Of a DNA stretch of 64,000 nucleotides, positions 63,578-64,000 are shown one piece after another. This DNA is from Nostoc sp. UHCC 0302 (GTDB taxonomy: Bacteria; Cyanobacteriota; Cyanobacteriia; Cyanobacteriales; Nostocaceae). Position numbers and translations under genes: made by a program. Below the pieces are notes generated by a model. The model was not told the origin of the DNA. It ran no database searches and was given only the letters and a program-made list of their open reading frames with translations. Position 1 is the stretch's first letter, and each line of letters starts with the position of its first letter. The DNA is taken from the NCBI RefSeq assembly GCF_038096175.1, contig NZ_CP151100.1, positions 248,001 to 312,000 on the forward strand, read 5' to 3'.

Positions 63578-63922
63578 TCATAGCTCTGGGTTTTGTTTCC
63601 GCAGAGGAACCACAGAAGACTTTTTCGGTGCTTGTGGCGGACGGCATTTCTCGCAATATAGAGGACGAACCCCGAAAGTTTCTCTTTGTGTGGGTTGATC
63701 GCATTGTTTGCATACAAAATTGAATACGCGAATATGAATCTCGCGTTTATCAGAAGGATCGCGGTTCCAGTGATGAACTTGGAGGGTGTAGGCGCGGCGT
63801 TTTCCGGTCAACTCAGGTGGTTTTTCGCCAGGGCGCAAACCAGGACGACCGCACTTACTGCAACGCCAATTAGAGGATTCTTTAATAGATGTGGCTATTT
63901 GTTTCCAGTTATCTGGATACAT
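63578..63922 (-). CDS. HNH endonuclease-like zinc protein
   Basis: Encodes 114 residues: [18 protein letters not shown], then [13 protein letters not shown] (the HH..N/D core), CKQCDQPTQ and YCEKCRP, two zinc-binding pairs around an HNH motif. Small free-standing HNH proteins are common on cyanobacterial plasmids. Nuclease activity is plausible because the HH pair is kept. Confidence 0.8.
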   Translation of the reverse strand: MYPDNWKQIATSIKESSNWRCSKCGRPGLRPGEKPPELTGKRRAYTLQVHHWNRDPSDKREIHIRVFNFVCKQCDQPTQRETFGVRPLYCEKCRPPQAPKKSSVVPLRKQNPEL

Positions 63923-64000
63923 ACCCTTACTAATAAAATGTGACTAATCTCAAAATTAGCACACAGCACAAACGACAATTAATTACTTGGGACGTTTAGG
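63923..64000. other. Right window edge
   Basis: Only the promoter side of the HNH gene is visible; nothing else can be supported. Confidence 0.3.

Overview
The window looks like part of a large plasmid (or an integrated plasmid region) of a filamentous, heterocyst-type cyanobacterium close to Nostoc. The reasons are repeated GCGATCGC-type (HIP1) words, short dispersed repeats known from Nostoc genomes, a (ACTCCTG)n heptamer repeat, CHAT/TPR, pentapeptide and WD40-nSTAND proteins, and many small families (DUF1392, DUF2958, DUF4347, P63C) typical of Nostoc plasmids. No rRNA, tRNA or CRISPR array was seen.

Layout. 1-9.7 kb: the 5' part of a photolyase-like gene running off the left edge, broken dinB pieces, and a stack of insertion sequences (ISAs1 inside an IS5-type element; IS66 inside a DUF4347 gene). 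10-13 kb: small unknown genes, DUF1993 and an MFS transporter. 13.6-27 kb: a signalling/conflict-type cluster on the plus strand with a secreted CHAT-TPR protein, a membrane pentapeptide-repeat protein, an AAA-type ATPase and a 1844-residue nSTAND protein carrying 14 near-identical WD40 repeats (two seven-blade propellers). 27-31 kb: two decayed DUF488 copies on either side of a secreted chorismate mutase, one split by a two-frame transposon. 30.9-35 kb: a minus-strand plasmid operon (DUF1392, C5 DNA methyltransferase, ASCH, SLOG protein). 35.4-40.9 kb: an Rpn-type nuclease gene split by a group II intron that is itself split by a second group II intron (a twintron), all in sense orientation and all frame-consistent. 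41-51.5 kb: minus-strand plasmid backbone (replication-type genes, an adenine methyltransferase-like gene, HTH and unknown genes) with a TnpB gene broken by an IS4-type element. 51.6-64 kb: plus-strand genes with a divergent XRE regulator and palindromic operators, BRO-N antirepressor, AlkB, a UvrD helicase broken by a MITE and then cut by IS1380, the surviving C-terminus of a ParM-like actin with its likely ParR partner, a ribbon-helix-helix-type gene preceded by a CTAGACA heptad array, DUF2958, P63C and HNH genes.

The main theme is nested mobile DNA. At least six insertions have exact boundaries that can be read from terminal repeats and target duplications, and for five host genes (DUF4347, TnpB, Rpn, the outer intron reverse transcriptase, UvrD) removing the insert restores one continuous reading frame. 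Core plasmid functions (DnaB, DinB, ParM, UvrD) survive partly as fragments, so this stretch seems to be both a sink for mobile elements and a replicon under decay. The most unusual items are the twintron, the IS1380-scarred ParM/UvrD junction, the heptad array, and the highly homogenised WD40 nSTAND gene with its ATPase neighbour.
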